Below the pieces are notes generated by a model. That model saw nothing but the letters and a program-made list of their open reading frames with translations, made no database searches and was not told the origin of the DNA. Shown piece by piece: positions 47,217 to 56,206 of a DNA stretch of 64,000 nt (within the stretch, counting starts at the first letter, position 1; each line of letters opens with the position of its first letter). The DNA is from AP-15 sp963735445 (GTDB taxonomy: Bacteria > Pseudomonadota > Alphaproteobacteria > ATCC43930 > CGMCC-115725), in NCBI GenBank assembly GCA_963735445.1, contig CAVTLC010000015.1, positions 1 to 64,000 on the forward strand, written 5' to 3'. Both the position numbers and the translations under genes were made by a program.

Positions 47217-48923
47217 GTGAGTGACGGCGATTCTTTTACGGGGCGGGTGCGCCGCTATGCCCAGGTGTCGAGTGCGATGGGGGGGCTGGCTGCCCGGCTC
47301 GCGGGCGAGCGCTATCTTGGCATTTCGGTCGACCGCAGCCGGCACGCCGCCGATTTGAAGGCGGCGCTTGGCGGGATCAAGGGCCCGCTGATGAAAGTGG
47401 CGCAGCTATTGGCCACCATTCCCGATGCGCTTCCCAAGGAATATGTCAACGAGCTCGTACAGCTGCAGGCAAACGCGCCGGCTATGGGCTGGCCCTTTGT
47501 CCGGCGCCGGATGGAGGGAGAACTCGGGCGCGATTGGCAGACCCGGTTTCGGATTTTCGAGCGAACCGCCGCGCGCGCGGCCTCATTGGGACAAGTGCAT
47601 CGAGCAATCGCGCTGGACGGCACTGAACTTGCCTGCAAACTGCAATATCCAGATATGGCCGCCGCCGTTGAGGCTGACCTGCGACAATTAAAGTTGGCGA
47701 TGGGTCTGTACGAACGCTACGACCGTGCAGTCACTACCGCCGAGATCCACGCGGAAATTGCCGAGCGGCTGCGGGAAGAGCTCGATTATGAGCGCGAAGC
47801 CGCCAACATGCGGCTGTACGGCGCGATTTTGAACGGTGAGGCGGGGGTCACCGTGCCCCGGCCCTTTACCGAGCTATCGACCCGCCGATTGTTGACGATG
47901 ACCTGGCTAGAGGGCGCGCCGTTCTTAGAAGCCGCAAAGGCGCCGATCGAGCGCCGGAACGAGATTGCATTGCGCATGTTCCGGATTTGGTACGTGCCCT
48001 TCTATCACTACGGCGTGATCCACGGAGACCCGCATCTCGGCAATTACACGGTGGCGGCAGACGGGACAGTAAATCTCCTCGATTTTGGGTGCATTCGGAT
48101 TTTTCACGCATCGTTCGTACGCGGCGTCATCGACCTTTACCACGCGCTGGAGCGCGGCGACCATGATTTGGCCGTTGACGCCTACCGACGCTGGGGCTTC
48201 GGCAATTTGTCGCGCGAGATGATTGAGGTGCTGAACCGGTGGGCTCTCTACGTTTACGGCCCGCTGCTCGATAATCGGGCTCGGATGATTCAAGAGAGGG
48301 CGAACGGGGCTGATGGAGCAGCGGTCGTCGAAGGCGTCCACCGCGATATCCGGCGCCTAGGCGGGGTGCGCCCGCCGCGCGAATTCGTCTTTATGGACCG
48401 CGCCGCGGTGGGGCTCGGCTCGGTGTTCCTGCACCTTAAAGCCGAGATCAACTGGTACCGGGTTTTTCACGAATTAATCGAGAATTTCGACGAGACAGCA
48501 CTCGCCGCCCGGCAGCGCGCGGCCCTTGCAGCAGCAGGAGTGCCGCTGCCTCCCGAACTGGAGGATGTCTGTACCGTGCCAAGCGAAACCTACGAGTTGT
48601 TTGCCGACGCAATGGCCCGCCGGAAACAAATTTTTTGCCAATACGATGGATGCCGACGCGAGCTTTGCCCCATACTTCTCGGTCACTCGCAAGGTCAAGA
48701 AAAAGCACTTGCTTTTCAGTTCGGCGGCGAGAGCAATTCAGGCCTACCGCCTGGAGGCCAGTGGCGCTGCCTCTGGCTGTCAAAGGTGAGCAACGTTCAG
48801 CTCCGGGATGGGGCGTGGCATGCCGGAGCCAGCCATACCCAGCCGCAGGAATGCGTCGACACCGTCGATCTCGATGTCAACCCCACAAGCCCGTACAACC
48901 CAAAGCGCCGCCTCCGTCGCTAA
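47217..48923 (+). CDS. ABC1/UbiB-family atypical kinase
   Basis: ABC1/AarF/UbiB kinases are atypical protein-kinase-like ATPases, some linked to ubiquinone synthesis. Visible motifs: KGPLMKVAQLLATIPDALP (the KxGQ region, here K-V-A-Q), ELACKLQYPD (ATP-binding Lys), EIAERLREELDYEREAANM, YGVIHGDPHLGNYTV (catalytic HGDxHxGN) and NLLDFGCIR (DFG-like). These support an intact kinase core to about residue 440. The last 110 residues, after AALAAAGVPLPPEL, are Cys-rich and unlike the family, possibly a frameshifted tail. Start GTG 47217 has AAGG 9 nt upstream; GTG 47208 is possible. Confidence 0.88.
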   Translation: MSDGDSFTGRVRRYAQVSSAMGGLAARLAGERYLGISVDRSRHAADLKAALGGIKGPLMKVAQLLATIPDALPKEYVNELVQLQANAPAMGWPFVRRRMEGELGRDWQTRFRIFERTAARAASLGQVHRAIALDGTELACKLQYPDMAAAVEADLRQLKLAMGLYERYDRAVTTAEIHAEIAERLREELDYEREAANMRLYGAILNGEAGVTVPRPFTELSTRRLLTMTWLEGAPFLEAAKAPIERRNEIALRMFRIWYVPFYHYGVIHGDPHLGNYTVAADGTVNLLDFGCIRIFHASFVRGVIDLYHALERGDHDLAVDAYRRWGFGNLSREMIEVLNRWALYVYGPLLDNRARMIQERANGADGAAVVEGVHRDIRRLGGVRPPREFVFMDRAAVGLGSVFLHLKAEINWYRVFHELIENFDETALAARQRAALAAAGVPLPPELEDVCTVPSETYELFADAMARRKQIFCQYDGCRRELCPILLGHSQGQEKALAFQFGGESNSGLPPGGQWRCLWLSKVSNVQLRDGAWHAGASHTQPQECVDTVDLDVNPTSPYNPKRRLRR

Positions 48924-49027
48924 CCCAATTCAGCGGTTGGGTGGTATCACGCACGCCGTACAAAATCCTTGCAATGCCGCGATCATCGGGGCCGGCCGAG
49001 TAGGTTCGGTTCCTATCCTTGTGGTAC

Positions 49028-50254
49028 CTACGACGCGGCGGTGAAATCCGGCGCACCTTCGAGAAGGTTGGCGCTGTTGCGGCCGGAGAGAAACGCTTTG
49101 ATGTTGCGCGCGGCTTGCCTGAGGCGCTGACGATTTTCGACAAGGGCAATCCGAACGAAACCTTCGCCGTATTCGCCGAAACCGATTCCGGGGGATACAG
49201 CAACATTGGCGCGCTCGAGTAGCAGCTTCGAAAAGGCGAGGCTGCCGATTGCGCGAAACTGTGGCGGGATGGCTGCCCAGGCGAACATTGTCGCCTCCGG
49301 TAGCTGAACTTCCCAGCCGGCTTGACGCAAGCCGTCGATCATCACATCGCGCCGCCCCTGATAACGCATCCGCGTTTCTGCGATGCATTCCTGCGGGCCG
49401 TTCAGCGCGGCCGTCGCCGCAACCTGAATGGGCGTGAAGGCGCCGTAGTCAAGGTAGGATTTGACCCGCGACAGCGCTGCAATCAGCCGCTGATTGCCGA
49501 CCGCAAAACCGATGCGCCAGCCGGCCATCGAGTAAGTTTTGCTGAGCGAGGTGAATTCTACAGCGATGTCGCGGGCGCCTGGAACTTCCAGAATTGAAGG
49601 AGGTGGCTTGCCGTCGAAGTAGATTTCGGCATAGGCGAGATCCGAAAGCACGACGATATCGTGCCGCCGGCAGAACGCGATAATCTCACCGTAGAAATCG
49701 AGGTCGACGGTTTGAGCGGTTGGGTTGGCTGGAAAATTTAGGACAATCGCGAGCGGCGCCGGGATGCTGTGCCGCACCGCCTTTTTCAGTTCGGCAAGGA
49801 AGTCAAACTCCGGACCGACCGGGACATGCCGGACTGAAGCTCCAGCCATAATAAAGCCGAAGGCATGGATAGGATAGCAGGGATTGGGTACGAGGACGAT
49901 GTCGCCGGGTCCGGTGATCGCCTGCGCTAAGTTGGCGAGGCCTTCCTTCGACCCCAGAGTTACGATAATCTCGCGCTCGGGGTCGAGTTCGACCCCGAAA
50001 CGGCGCCCGTAATAGCCGGCGCAAGCGCGGCGCAATCCGGCAATTCCCCGGGACACCGAATAGCCATGCGTCTTTGGATTCTGCACCGCCTCAATGAGCT
50101 TGGCAACGATATGGGCCGGAGTGGGCCCATCAGGATTACCCATGCCAAGGTCTATGACGTCGCGGCCCCCGGCCCGCGCGTCGGCTTTCAGAGCGTTGAC
50201 CTCGCTAAAAACATACGGCGGAAGACGTTTGATGCGGTAGAAATCCTCGGGCAT
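49028..50254 (-). CDS. Class I/II PLP aminotransferase (AlaC/DapL-like)
   Basis: A 408-residue aminotransferase. The N-terminal part has VIDLGMGNPDGPTPAHIVAK and YSVSRGIAGLRRACAGYYGR; the PLP-binding Lys is in FTSLSKTYSMAGWRIGFAVG near residue 235; NFPANPTAQTVDLDFYGEII supplies the Asn contact. Similar alphaproteobacterial proteins are annotated as LL-diaminopimelate aminotransferases or alanine transaminases (AlaC); the usual downstream homoserine dehydrogenase gene is not present here, and sequence alone does not decide the substrate. ATG 50254 (MPEDFYRIKRLPPYVF) was chosen over an upstream frame with a basic leader. Confidence 0.9.
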   Translation of the reverse strand: MPEDFYRIKRLPPYVFSEVNALKADARAGGRDVIDLGMGNPDGPTPAHIVAKLIEAVQNPKTHGYSVSRGIAGLRRACAGYYGRRFGVELDPEREIIVTLGSKEGLANLAQAITGPGDIVLVPNPCYPIHAFGFIMAGASVRHVPVGPEFDFLAELKKAVRHSIPAPLAIVLNFPANPTAQTVDLDFYGEIIAFCRRHDIVVLSDLAYAEIYFDGKPPPSILEVPGARDIAVEFTSLSKTYSMAGWRIGFAVGNQRLIAALSRVKSYLDYGAFTPIQVAATAALNGPQECIAETRMRYQGRRDVMIDGLRQAGWEVQLPEATMFAWAAIPPQFRAIGSLAFSKLLLERANVAVSPGIGFGEYGEGFVRIALVENRQRLRQAARNIKAFLSGRNSANLLEGAPDFTAAS

Positions 50255-50472
50255 GGCGGCTCGCGTTTGTGGACGAGGCTTTTTTAGCCGCACTAAGGGG
50301 ATTTGGCGAGCTTGATCGTCCCTACCTCGTCCTCTGTTCACAAACGGGTCGTTGAGCGCGTCGTTCGGACGCTCAGCCGAAGATTACCTCGACCGCACTT
50401 TCATGGCTCGAAACCGTCTATTGTAAAGAGCAACGCGCCAGCACTTGCCCTACGTCCCGGCCAGAAGACCCT

Positions 50473-50512
50473 TAAATAGCGCCGCCATCCTCTAAATAGC
50501 GCCGCCATCCTC
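50473..50512. repeat. Perfect 20-bp tandem duplication near the prophage edge
   Basis: TAAATAGCGCCGCCATCCTC occurs twice back to back between the aminotransferase and the first phage-type gene. It might be a recombination scar or chance duplication; no matching copy was seen elsewhere. Confidence 0.75.
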
Positions 50513-50595
50513 GTCAACATCATCATAATATCGCCCCTTCTCATCAATCTCTTGGCGGTCGTCCCCGATTTTGGCGAATCAGCTTGCTCGAAACG

Positions 50596-50829
50596 TTAAT
50601 GACTGGTAGCGAGACAAATGCGTAAATCGTCGCGCTCGTCTTCATAGTCGTCCATTGCCTGATGTAAAACATTATCTGGAGGAAGCGCTCTAAGCGCCAT
50701 CGTTATTTTCCTAATTGTCGCGTCATCATAGGCTACTGGTTTGGGACATTTACAGGCAGTGGAGGTCATGCCAGTACATGCCGAGACGAATAAACTGAAG
50801 ATCAGCGCTACAAACCTCACTTGCTTCAT
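50596..50829 (-). CDS. Small lipoprotein, possible phage spanin component
   Basis: A 77-residue protein starting MKQVRFVALIFSLFVSACTG. The hydrophobic signal with L-F-V-S-A-C is a plausible lipobox, giving a short acylated protein with a Cys/Pro-rich start (CKCPKPVAYDD) and a charged helical rest (MDDYEDERDDLRICLATSH). Position beside a membrane-plus-coiled-coil protein at the end of a phage module suggests an outer-membrane spanin (Rz1-like), but no homology is claimed. ATG 50829 is preceded by GGGGG; a longer frame from 50898 is less likely. Confidence 0.55.
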   Translation of the reverse strand: MKQVRFVALIFSLFVSACTGMTSTACKCPKPVAYDDATIRKITMALRALPPDNVLHQAMDDYEDERDDLRICLATSH

Positions 50830-50950
50830 TTTGCCCCCGTGTTTCCCCATAGAAGCATGCCGACACAGGCGATTGAAGGCAAGTGAACAAAACGTCACTT
50901 TTCTTTGTATCAGCTAGGCACGGTTCGCCTATTGCAATAGAGTTTAAATT

Positions 50951-51268
50951 CTATTTACGGTCCTGTTTTTGGACAATTTGTGTTCGAAGGTCCGCAATAG
51001 CGTCAATGATTCGCGACAGCGCAGTGCGCATCTCAGTTTGAAATTCACGCTCATCGAGCCGTCGCTGTTCCACGGCCCGCTCAGTTGCGCGGATACGCAA
51101 TTCATGGGATGCGATCTGAACCCCAAGGTCAGATCGTAAGGTATCGATATCTCCCCGCAAGCTTATGTAGCTGGTTACGGCACCGCCACCGACTGTTAGC
51201 AGTAGTACCGCAGCCTGCATTATATGGCCGAAATTTATTTCGGCTGAAAAGCGCGGCTTCAGCATCAA
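50951..51268 (-). CDS. Small phage membrane/coiled-coil protein (holin-like)
   Basis: A 105-residue protein with one membrane helix near residues 17-37 (MQAAVLLLTVGGGAVTSYIS), followed by a long charged helix (LRGDIDTLRSDLGVQIASHE, then RRLDEREFQTEMRTALSRII). A single helix plus coiled coil is common in phage proteins encoded with lysis genes. Located between the tail-tip gene and the lipoprotein gene. Calling it a holin is inference from size, topology and position. Confidence 0.5.
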   Translation of the reverse strand: MMLKPRFSAEINFGHIMQAAVLLLTVGGGAVTSYISLRGDIDTLRSDLGVQIASHELRIRATERAVEQRRLDEREFQTEMRTALSRIIDAIADLRTQIVQKQDRK

Positions 51269-51726
51269 TTTGCGAGATTGGTGACTAACATAGGTCGAAA
51301 TCGGGCTCTAATTCCATTGATGCCTGAATCGATCATTCGCATTGCCGTCAGAGCCTACAACTATTGAGCTTTTCCGTGACCAGGAAACGGCTGGTGCCCA
51401 AGCGCGTAAGTTTCTGGAACCCTGCCCATTCTCGCAATTGCGCCGATCTCGCGGCGCCACCACGGTCGCAAATTCGGATCGGCAGAAACGCCAGATCGGC
51501 CGTGTCGCAATGGGGACCATGTCACCCATTGTCGGACCGAGGCCGCCAGATGCTGTGTTGACAAACATTAAGCCGGGATCGGAATCAGAGTACAGGCAAT
51601 CTATTTCGATAAGTCGCTTTTAAGAAACGCGAAAGCCGGCGTGCTGCGGCCGCCCGCGGTAAAGTCGCGCCGCAGAAACTCGTGGTTCGGTCTGATCGCA
51701 GCGGATGCGACGTTCCCAACCTACAG
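51269..51726. other. Gap where an endolysin might be expected
   Basis: 458 bp within the phage region. Frames of 60-93 codons exist on both strands but none shows recognisable motifs. A degraded gene is possible. No lysozyme, amidase or transglycosylase was recognised. Confidence 0.35.
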
Positions 51727-54291
51727 CTACTCGATTTGCAAGATATCTTCCGGGGGAATGATGCTACTACCAATTTCCAATGGCGCGCACACGTCTTCTT
51801 TCACCCCGATCGGGAAGACGCCCGGGATCACGGAGGATCCTGACGGCGTGTATACGTAAACCGTGGTGTCGGCCAGCCCCTGGGAACCGCCGCCGACGAT
51901 GTTGAAGCTTGGAAATTCAAAATAGATTGCCCGGCCAACAAATTGGCCCGGCAACACTTCTAGAAAGACATTCGACCCCATTAGCAGGAATTGCGAGCCG
52001 GCCGGCAGTTCGATCGCAAACGTTCCATAGAGCCCGCGATATAGGCCGGTCAGTGTGTAGCGATTGATCCCGACCAGGTTCGCGGTCGTGTAGGATAAGA
52101 ACTCCAGTTGCCCTGCAGGCGTGCGGATAGCACATAAACTGACGGCGCGCGCCGCCGATTCCGTTGAGAAGCTGTTGAGTTGCCCGTCGCTTTCCGACAG
52201 GTCAACCCCGAGGCTGGTCCCGTCCGGACCGCAATCGGCGGTCGTGTAGCCCATTGTCGAGGGCCCGCTCAACTGACCGAACTCGGCAAAGCTCGATCCG
52301 TCCAGTGAGGCGTAGATATTGGCGCCGCCCCAGTTCGAATTGAAGACACCGCCTGGGCCCCCCGATAGACCAACCACAATGTAAGGCGAGGTCTGGCCCT
52401 GGGCAGCGAGCAGTTCCGCGGTCGGTTCTACGATGAATGGCGGGTTGACGGGAGGCGCACTTAGGCCGTAATTCGGGGTTGAGGCCTCCGAGGCACCTGA
52501 TTGCTTGGGGAAGGGCACGGCCGTAGCGGCCGCCTGCCCAAGGCTAGTGATCCCGCCAAACAGCGGCAGCGATGCCGAAGGCGGGTAGAGCACCGCATCC
52601 GGCGTGCCGAACCAATCCTCGGCGTTCACTGTCAACGTGCCCTCGTCATCCTCTTCGATTGCGGTGATCCGCACCGTAAATGCCTGAGCACCCAGCCTTA
52701 CATCGGTGACCTGAACCAAATCCATGGGTTCGAGTAAGATATACTTCCAGCCCAATCGAAATGAATAGGTATTGCGATAGAGGATCTGCCGCTGTAATAC
52801 AAGCTGGGCGGCGATCGTCGCTACAAAATAAGGGTCGACGATCGCCCGCGCCTTTACTGAGGTGTCGCGTCGAATACCATAAATGTCGATCGCTGCCTGA
52901 TCGAAGGCCTCGGTTACACTAGTATTGTACGAAGTACCTCGATCGGTAACCTCGAGCTGCACCATATTCATCGCATCGGCCGGAGTCGAGCGCGTGACGC
53001 GCACGGGATCGTCGGTAAACCCGCCAGTGATCGGTCCGGCACCAAGCCGCAATGCAGGCCCACCGGGGGCGACTCCGGGAGAGGTACCGACCGAGGACGA
53101 CTGAACAATGAAATCGTCCTCGCCGAGGCTGTAAATCGGTGTCGTATTCGGCGTCCAGATATAGGGGGCAGTGGTCGCGTCGATCACCAGGGTTTCGGCG
53201 CCGGAGGTGCTTGCCGAAATCACAGGTGCCACTCCAGCGGTTGATACGATCGCCAGCCCTAGCGTCGTCACCGTTGCGTAGAGCCCGGCCGATGCCAGCG
53301 TGCCGTTGCCGGGATCAGCGAGGGTGCCGTTGCCGGTGACCAGCATCGCCAGTGCTGCCCCGGCGGCCTCGTAGCTGACGACGTCGTTCGCAGTCAGGTA
53401 ATGGCTCAATGTCACCGGCGCACCGGCGAAGGTGCCGTCGATTGTCAGGGAGATCAGATCGCCCTCGACCAGCGGACCCAGAAATGCAATCGAGGTAAAG
53501 GTAACGGACAACGGCCGGTCGCCATAGGGAATAATCTTCAATAGCCCTCCGGACCAGACGATTGCGCTGTTGGTGATCGCGGCGATTTCGGCGAGAATCT
53601 GCTGGGCGGTCTGTTGCTGGTCATAAACCGGCGCTAGCATCAGCCCGGCGGCATTACAATAGCGCTGATAGTCGTCCAGGCTGTCGAGATTGGCGGTTGG
53701 GAATTGTGCACCATACCGGGTGTTGGTCAACAGATCGCTCACGATAGCGGCCGGGTTGGCGTCGCAGCCATTGGGGGCGGTGCCGTACTCCAGACCGTAG
53801 ATTTCGACATTGAAATTCGGCAAGGCCGGGCTCGGCCCGAGCTGGTACTGGTCGCCGGTGAAAAAAGCGGTTCCCGAATAGTTGATCGCGTTATTGGGAT
53901 AGTGTGCGATCCAATAGCTGTCAGTCGCCTGGCCGTCGGCACCGGCCGCCGAAAACGAAATCCCGGTGCCGCCTAGCAGGGTGGTGACGGTTTTGCTATA
54001 CCATAGCAAGCCGAAATTGGCGACCGGCCCCTGGCACAGCCCAGCCACAAAATCAACCTGATACATGGCCTGGGCGCCACCCTTGCCCTGGGTCTTGCTG
54101 CCACCGCCACCCTTGCCCTTGCCCTTGCCGCCATTAGCGCTGAAATTCTGGTAATCGAGCAGGTTGATCGCGACACGGTTGGCACCGTAGACGAGCGGAA
54201 TGGCTCCACCGCTCTGGCTAGTTTGAAAGCGTAGCGAAGCGGCTACGTTCTGCTGTTTGGCGTTGCTGCCGCGTCCCAGAATGCCGGTCAT
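51727..54291 (-). CDS. Phage/GTA tail-tip (megatron-like) host-specificity protein
   Basis: An 854-residue baseplate/tail-tip protein resembling the C-terminal-type tail proteins of GTA-like phages. It begins MTGILGRGSNAKQQNVAASL with GGAIPLVYGANRVAINLLDY, typical of the tail-tip beginning. A Gly/Lys-rich linker (KGKGKGGGGSKTQGKGG) follows, then VDFVAGLCQGPVANFGLLWY. Central blocks MVQLEVTDRGTSYNTSV and LVQVTDVRLGAQAFTVRI match the phage-tail family, and NRYTLTGLYRGLYGTFAIEL is a common late segment. It follows the NlpC/P60 gene, as in RcGTA (g14-g15), but is shorter than RcGTA's last protein. Probably binds the host surface. Confidence 0.87.
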   Translation of the reverse strand: MTGILGRGSNAKQQNVAASLRFQTSQSGGAIPLVYGANRVAINLLDYQNFSANGGKGKGKGGGGSKTQGKGGAQAMYQVDFVAGLCQGPVANFGLLWYSKTVTTLLGGTGISFSAAGADGQATDSYWIAHYPNNAINYSGTAFFTGDQYQLGPSPALPNFNVEIYGLEYGTAPNGCDANPAAIVSDLLTNTRYGAQFPTANLDSLDDYQRYCNAAGLMLAPVYDQQQTAQQILAEIAAITNSAIVWSGGLLKIIPYGDRPLSVTFTSIAFLGPLVEGDLISLTIDGTFAGAPVTLSHYLTANDVVSYEAAGAALAMLVTGNGTLADPGNGTLASAGLYATVTTLGLAIVSTAGVAPVISASTSGAETLVIDATTAPYIWTPNTTPIYSLGEDDFIVQSSSVGTSPGVAPGGPALRLGAGPITGGFTDDPVRVTRSTPADAMNMVQLEVTDRGTSYNTSVTEAFDQAAIDIYGIRRDTSVKARAIVDPYFVATIAAQLVLQRQILYRNTYSFRLGWKYILLEPMDLVQVTDVRLGAQAFTVRITAIEEDDEGTLTVNAEDWFGTPDAVLYPPSASLPLFGGITSLGQAAATAVPFPKQSGASEASTPNYGLSAPPVNPPFIVEPTAELLAAQGQTSPYIVVGLSGGPGGVFNSNWGGANIYASLDGSSFAEFGQLSGPSTMGYTTADCGPDGTSLGVDLSESDGQLNSFSTESAARAVSLCAIRTPAGQLEFLSYTTANLVGINRYTLTGLYRGLYGTFAIELPAGSQFLLMGSNVFLEVLPGQFVGRAIYFEFPSFNIVGGGSQGLADTTVYVYTPSGSSVIPGVFPIGVKEDVCAPLEIGSSIIPPEDILQIE

Positions 54292-54357
54292 ATCAGCGCA
54301 CTAAAAGCAGAAAAGTGGTGAGAAATTCTTGCCGCGACGCACCGCTGAAAATCTTTT

Positions 54358-54798
54358 TCACTGGCTTACCGTTTCATTGATGAAAAACGGCGAGAAGAAC
54401 CGCACCGGGCGAGCGGCGAGCAATGGCTGTGTGGCATCCCCGCGCATGACCCCGCCGGAATGCCAAGCGTGTATAAGCTGCGGCCAGCCGGTGACGATGG
54501 CACCGTGCGAAAAGCAGCGGCCGAATTTGAACACGGCGACGTCGCCGGGTTCGGCCCCCTCAATCTCGTAGGCGTGGCTGACCAACCCCTCGAGGTAGCG
54601 CTCCACCGAGCGATGCAGATGCCAGTCCGGTGGGTAAAAAGGGATGTCGAGCGCCGGGATGACCCCTGCCGCGTGGTACACACCAGCCAGCAGTGTCAGG
54701 CAATCGCAGCCGACACCTTTGAGGCGGCCCATGTGATGGTAAGGTGTGCCAAGCCAGCTTTCTGCCTCGGCTACAACTCGTCGTCGGTCTCCGATCAT
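54358..54798 (-). CDS. Phage NlpC/P60 tail-associated peptidase
   Basis: A 146-residue cysteine peptidase of the NlpC/P60 superfamily that cleaves cell-wall peptides during DNA entry. The N-terminal AEAESWLGTPYHHMGRLKGV leads to the catalytic Cys in GCDCLTLLAGVYHAAG. The His is in CFSHGAIVTGWPQLIHAWHS, preceded by EPGDVAVFKFGR. ATG 54798 overlaps the stop of the Tad2-like gene by 4 bp (ATGA), which decides the start. It corresponds to g14 of RcGTA. Confidence 0.9.
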   Translation of the reverse strand: MIGDRRRVVAEAESWLGTPYHHMGRLKGVGCDCLTLLAGVYHAAGVIPALDIPFYPPDWHLHRSVERYLEGLVSHAYEIEGAEPGDVAVFKFGRCFSHGAIVTGWPQLIHAWHSGGVMRGDATQPLLAARPVRFFSPFFINETVSQ

Positions 54799-55114
54799 TG
54801 CGAAATCTGCTCGACCTGCCAATCGTCGGCAAGCAAGCCAGTTCGCGAACTGGCCCATGGTACAAAGGCGTCTTCAGCGGTTTCCATGCGTATCCAGGGC
54901 AAATAGCGAGAGCTCACCGCTGCCGTCCCATAGGATTGGCGCTGCCCGTCGCCCATTGATCGGCGGGAATAAAAGCAATCCATATGCGGTTACCATTCCA
55001 GCCCCTGCGCACTGCTTTGTCCCCGTGCTTTACCTTGCAGAGCGCCGTTACAAAATCGAACTGTGACGCGTATTCCAAATCTTTGACTTCCGTCGGCACG
55101 ACGTGATTTGGCAT
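54795..55114 (-). pseudogene. Tad2-like (DUF2829) anti-Thoeris protein, frameshifted
   Basis: Tad2 proteins bind the cyclic ADP-ribose-type signal of Thoeris anti-phage defence. The first frame reads DFVTALCKVKHGDKAVRRGW then NGNRIWIAFIPADQW, the conserved DUF2829 start. It breaks near 54930. The next frame supplies the rest: RYLPWIRMETAEDAFVPWAS then RTGLLADDWQVEQ, the family's W-x(n)-D-W ending, with a stop at 54795 overlapping the NlpC start. One base change restores about 105 residues, the normal size. It is cargo in a tail module; the neighbouring glycosyltransferase is similarly out of place. Confidence 0.7.
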
Positions 55115-55154
55115 TTTGTGCTTCCGGTTGCCTAAAGATGTTGCGGCTTATTTG

Positions 55155-56195
55155 TCAGCTTCCGTTGCGAGGCCCTGGCGGCCACGGATCCCGCTGCAGC
55201 GACTGATGCCGTGACGGCTGCGGGTGGTGATGCTCGGGCGGCCGGTGGAATGGGGCAAAGCCTTCGCCGTTGTCGTCCTCCCACCGCAACCGTAGATATT
55301 GATCCCATTCGTGTTCAAGGGCCGGCTTGTTGCCGGCGAACTCAAGAACCCCCCAGGTATTACGCTTTAGGTCGACTGTCGGGTCGAACCCGTGACGCAA
55401 AAACATCTGCCAGCGTTCCCAATACCGGCGGTTGTGTTTGCGGCCATGAAAGCGATGCTCGATCGTGCCAGGTACATAGCCGATCCGGCCGTTTACGGCG
55501 CTCTGTGCGCGGGCTTCCCACGCTTCGATAACTCGGCGATAGCCGCCACCGATATCCTTGTGCACCGATTTGTTGACGAGCCCGAGAAGGCCTACCGCCA
55601 TGTGGTTGTCGCCTGACCCCATGCCGCCAAGCTCGAACAACCCACCAATGTGATCCAGCACTCCGCGCTTAACTGCCCAGCAGTAACCGGGATGAGGGAA
55701 CGAGTGCTTTGCCCAGAAACTCGCGTAGGTCTCGCCGTCGGGCACCACCAGGGGACGCCCGTGAACATAATTCGAGCAAAACGATTTCCAGGTTTCCAGA
55801 TGCGAGTCGCCGGGGCCGAGGTCATAGCAAGTCTCCCACGGCTGCACGATATGGTAGTGCTGTAATGCCTCAATCGTCGCCGCGGCCCAATCTCGGCGCC
55901 GTGGGAAGATGTCGCTATCGGCCCAGCAGATGTATTGCGCATCCGGGCGCCGGGAGATGCCGAGATTGATCAGGTTTTCCTTGGTCCAAGCCCAACTGTC
56001 GGCGCGCACGCCAATGTGGGTCACGACATCCGGAATAACGCACTGGAATGGTGCTTCGCCGTACGCGCACTCGATCACCGTGATATCGGCGCCGAGATCG
56101 CGCACGAAGTGAGCCCAGTCGAGATAGTGGTGCTGCGGAACCCGCCAGCCGATCGGGTTGAACCGAGCTGTGAAGACATGAAGCGGCGGCGGCAT
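55155..56195 (-). CDS. Phage-encoded glycosyltransferase-like protein
   Basis: A 346-residue GT-A-type glycosyltransferase-like protein. The DxD-type nucleotide-sugar/metal site is YICWADSDIFPRRRDW near residues 88-103. FNPIGWRVPQHHYLDWAHF near 12 and ECAYGEAPFQC precede it; PHPGYCWAVKRGVLDHIGGL and ELGGMGSGDNHMAVGLLG near 170-205 fit the acceptor and catalytic region. The last 25 residues are Pro/His-rich. It lies between the DUF2163 tail gene and the Tad2-like gene, so is probably phage cargo modifying a host or phage glycan or protein. The acceptor is unknown. Confidence 0.75.
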   Translation of the reverse strand: MPPPLHVFTARFNPIGWRVPQHHYLDWAHFVRDLGADITVIECAYGEAPFQCVIPDVVTHIGVRADSWAWTKENLINLGISRRPDAQYICWADSDIFPRRRDWAAATIEALQHYHIVQPWETCYDLGPGDSHLETWKSFCSNYVHGRPLVVPDGETYASFWAKHSFPHPGYCWAVKRGVLDHIGGLFELGGMGSGDNHMAVGLLGLVNKSVHKDIGGGYRRVIEAWEARAQSAVNGRIGYVPGTIEHRFHGRKHNRRYWERWQMFLRHGFDPTVDLKRNTWGVLEFAGNKPALEHEWDQYLRLRWEDDNGEGFAPFHRPPEHHHPQPSRHQSLQRDPWPPGPRNGS

Positions 56196-56206
56196 CGGGC
56201 TTCCTT

